From assembly GCA_022701845.1 (NCBI GenBank), contig JAKONS010000570.1, forward strand, positions 1 through 6,287: a stretch of DNA of 6,287 nucleotides, written 5' to 3'. Below, piece by piece: positions 6,199 to 6,287 of this stretch (position 1 is its first letter; each line of letters starts with the position of its first letter). The notes beneath the pieces were generated by a model. The model was not told where the DNA came from, ran no database searches, and was given only the letters and a program-made list of their open reading frames with translations. A program made the translations under genes and the position numbers. Source of the stretch: Burkholderiaceae bacterium (GTDB lineage Bacteria; Pseudomonadota; Gammaproteobacteria; Burkholderiales; Burkholderiaceae).

Positions 6199-6287
6199 AT
6201 GCAGATGAAGAAAATCGCCGCCGCCGCACTGGCCGTCACCTTGGGATTCGGCAGCCTGTCGAACCTGGCATTCGCCCAGCCGCGCGG
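6199..6287 (+). CDS. Exported protein, 5' end only (cut by window edge)
   Basis: Only 29 full codons are present, and they read as a classical Sec signal peptide. There is a basic start (MQMKK), a hydrophobic core at about residues 6-20 (IAAAALAVTLGFGSL), and a cleavage site most likely after AFA at 24-26. The mature protein would then begin QPRG, which hints at a basic, Pro/Gly-containing N terminus. Export to the periplasm or beyond is a fair inference for a Gram-negative cell. The family cannot be told from this much. Small periplasmic proteins with such starts (for example RcnB-like) are one possibility I cannot test here. The gene lies 98 bp after the ATP-grasp stop, has its own strong ribosome binding site and may be a separate transcription unit. 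Confidence 0.75.
   Translation, partial: MQMKKIAAAALAVTLGFGSLSNLAFAQPR

Noticed and set aside
4919..6229. A 436-codon open frame on the minus strand opposite the ATP-grasp gene
   Set aside because: It is His/Arg/Gln/Val-rich with no recognisable motif, while the plus strand carries coherent ATP-grasp-like motifs over the same bases.
1..6287. Search for CRISPR arrays, tRNA or rRNA genes, insertion sequences and phage genes
   Set aside because: No regularly spaced repeats, cloverleaf-like segments, transposase motifs or paired terminal inverted repeats were seen by eye on either strand.

Overview
The window is a stretch of very GC-rich DNA (roughly 70% by eye) with tightly packed genes. The AsmA-type protein and the short-chain dehydrogenase have sequence patterns I associate with Burkholderiales (Betaproteobacteria, Comamonadaceae-like genera). 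The signal peptide at the right edge and the AsmA-type protein both point to a Gram-negative cell. The genus cannot be fixed from the sequence alone.

Layout. Positions 1-162 hold no gene I can support, only a possible hairpin. Positions 163-2262 (minus strand) hold an AsmA-family envelope gene split by one in-frame amber (TAG) codon at 1396-1398. The coding sense is intact and in the same frame on both sides, so this looks like a fresh nonsense mutation, a sequencing error, or a read-through stop. Positions 2363-3130 (minus) encode a complete classical short-chain dehydrogenase/reductase lying 100 bp upstream of the AsmA gene. A 157-bp divergent intergenic region (3131-3287) separates this minus-strand pair from a plus-strand pair. 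That pair is a PLP-dependent group II amino acid decarboxylase (3288-4832) and a protein with an N-terminal TPR-like helical hairpin and a C-terminal ATP-grasp-like region (4829-6100). The two overlap by ATGA, which implies translational coupling. After a 98-bp spacer, a gene with a good ribosome binding site and a clear signal peptide begins at 6199 and runs off the window.

How they may work together. The most interesting unit is the coupled decarboxylase/ATP-grasp pair. A decarboxylase makes an amine from an amino acid, and ATP-grasp ligases activate a carboxylate and join it to an amine or thiol. The simplest hypothesis is a two-step route to an amide-linked amine conjugate, with both substrates unknown. 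The dehydrogenase is divergent and could share control with the pair, but nothing in its sequence ties it to the same pathway. The AsmA gene and the exported protein look like neighbours with envelope roles.
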